Shown: positions 46,696-46,743 of the stretch, one piece after another
How the letters are laid out: the number at the start of each line of letters is the position of its first letter
Position numbering within the stretch: the stretch's first letter is position 1
Assembly: GCF_003201195.1 (NCBI RefSeq)
Contig: NZ_QICQ01000023.1
Coordinates: 1 to 46,743 of the forward strand
From: Nitrosomonas eutropha
GTDB lineage: Bacteria; Pseudomonadota; Gammaproteobacteria; Burkholderiales; Nitrosomonadaceae
DNA: 46,743 nucleotides
Direction of reading: 5' to 3'
Program-made: the position numbers and the translations under genes
The notes under the pieces: model-generated
Database searches by the model: none
The model's input: the letters and a program-made list of their open reading frames with translations, nothing else
Told to the model about the DNA's origin: nothing

Positions 46696-46743
46696 AGAGA
46701 CCAAAATACGCCAGTGACATCAGCCGAGAGAAGTTTGCCGAGA
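46649..46743 (+). mobile_element. IS5-type insertion sequence, left end (continues past the window)
   Basis: The end sequence GAGTCTGTTTACAATCTG (from about 46650) resembles the AGAACCTGTTCAAAGTCT end of the left-edge element. The transposase frame begins 42 bases further on. The exact boundary and the target duplication cannot be set without the other end. Confidence 0.6.
46692..46743 (+). CDS. IS5-family transposase, first 17 codons
   Basis: ATG 46692 opens a frame reading MKRPKYASDISREKFAE to the window edge. It parallels the left-edge transposase start MRRSYPSDISREQFEL, so the two are related but not identical IS5-group elements. The ATG overlaps the TGA that closes the interrupted upstream frame. 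The remainder of the gene is outside the window. Confidence 0.75.
   Translation, partial: MKRPKYASDISREKFAE

Overview
The window looks like a piece of a betaproteobacterial chromosome, most likely a Nitrosomonas-type ammonia oxidiser. That assignment is an inference from gene order and protein style, not proven here. It carries the replication-origin neighbourhood (gyrB, dnaN, candidate oriC, dnaA, all on the minus strand) in about 33 kb of ordinary core genome. The core is bounded by two unrelated integrated elements. One lies left of a tRNA-Gly(GCC) gene at 11.1 kb and the other lies right of the tmRNA gene at 44.3 kb. An IS5-type transposase gene runs off each window edge, pointing outward.

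1-11.1 kb is the integrase-proximal end of an ICEclc-like element: a 617-residue P4-type integrase next to tRNA-Gly, whose 3' end holds the GTCTCGTTTCCCGCTCCA core. Its cargo is a Tat-exported methionine-rich multicopper oxidase and a full LysR regulator. A small gene just before the LysR gene has been split by a clean 1315-bp IS3-family insertion with a GGG duplication. Further cargo is a 36-residue ORF overlapping an Lgt-like/TlpA thioredoxin fusion, an Xre-type regulator and a LysR effector domain without a helix-turn-helix. Around 8.25-9.02 kb is a scar: the leader and first codons of a second, related integrase, fused to the middle of another LysR gene.

11.1-29.5 kb (core): tRNA-Gly with a consensus promoter, a 23S rRNA pseudouridine synthase, a YbaN-like membrane protein, gyrB, dnaN, candidate oriC, dnaA, then a rightward L,D-transpeptidase and MepK-like peptidase pair. 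A sulfide/persulfide module follows: persulfide dioxygenase, divergent from two YeeE/YedE half-transporters, a BigR/SqrR-type repressor with both sensing cysteines, a DUF442-SQR fusion and a TauE permease. It continues through overlapping genes into hslR and a short recQ. A porin with a repeat-rich leader and rnpB (minus strand) come next.

29.5-44.3 kb (core): a leftward riboflavin/thiamin/phospholipid operon (ribE, ribBA, ribH, nusB, thiL, pgpA, pncC), interrupted between ribH and ribBA by a roughly 140-bp MITE-like element whose ends match the IS5-type end at the left window edge. Then typA with a DsbA-like oxidoreductase, mutM, a Gld-type ABC exporter (ATPase, permease, GldG subunit), an OmpA-family protein, ubiG, gph and ssrA (tag ANDENYALAA).

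44.3-46.7 kb is the start of a second island in ssrA: five CAGTAAC/GTTACTG sites, a 421-residue integrase, an unrecognised 170-residue protein translationally coupled to it, an AlpA-like regulator and a short gene broken by the right-hand IS5-type element. The least explained parts are the 36-residue gene coupled to the Lgt/TlpA fusion, the IS-split 44-codon gene, the HTH-less LysR protein, the integrase C-terminal domain and the integrase-coupled 170-residue protein.
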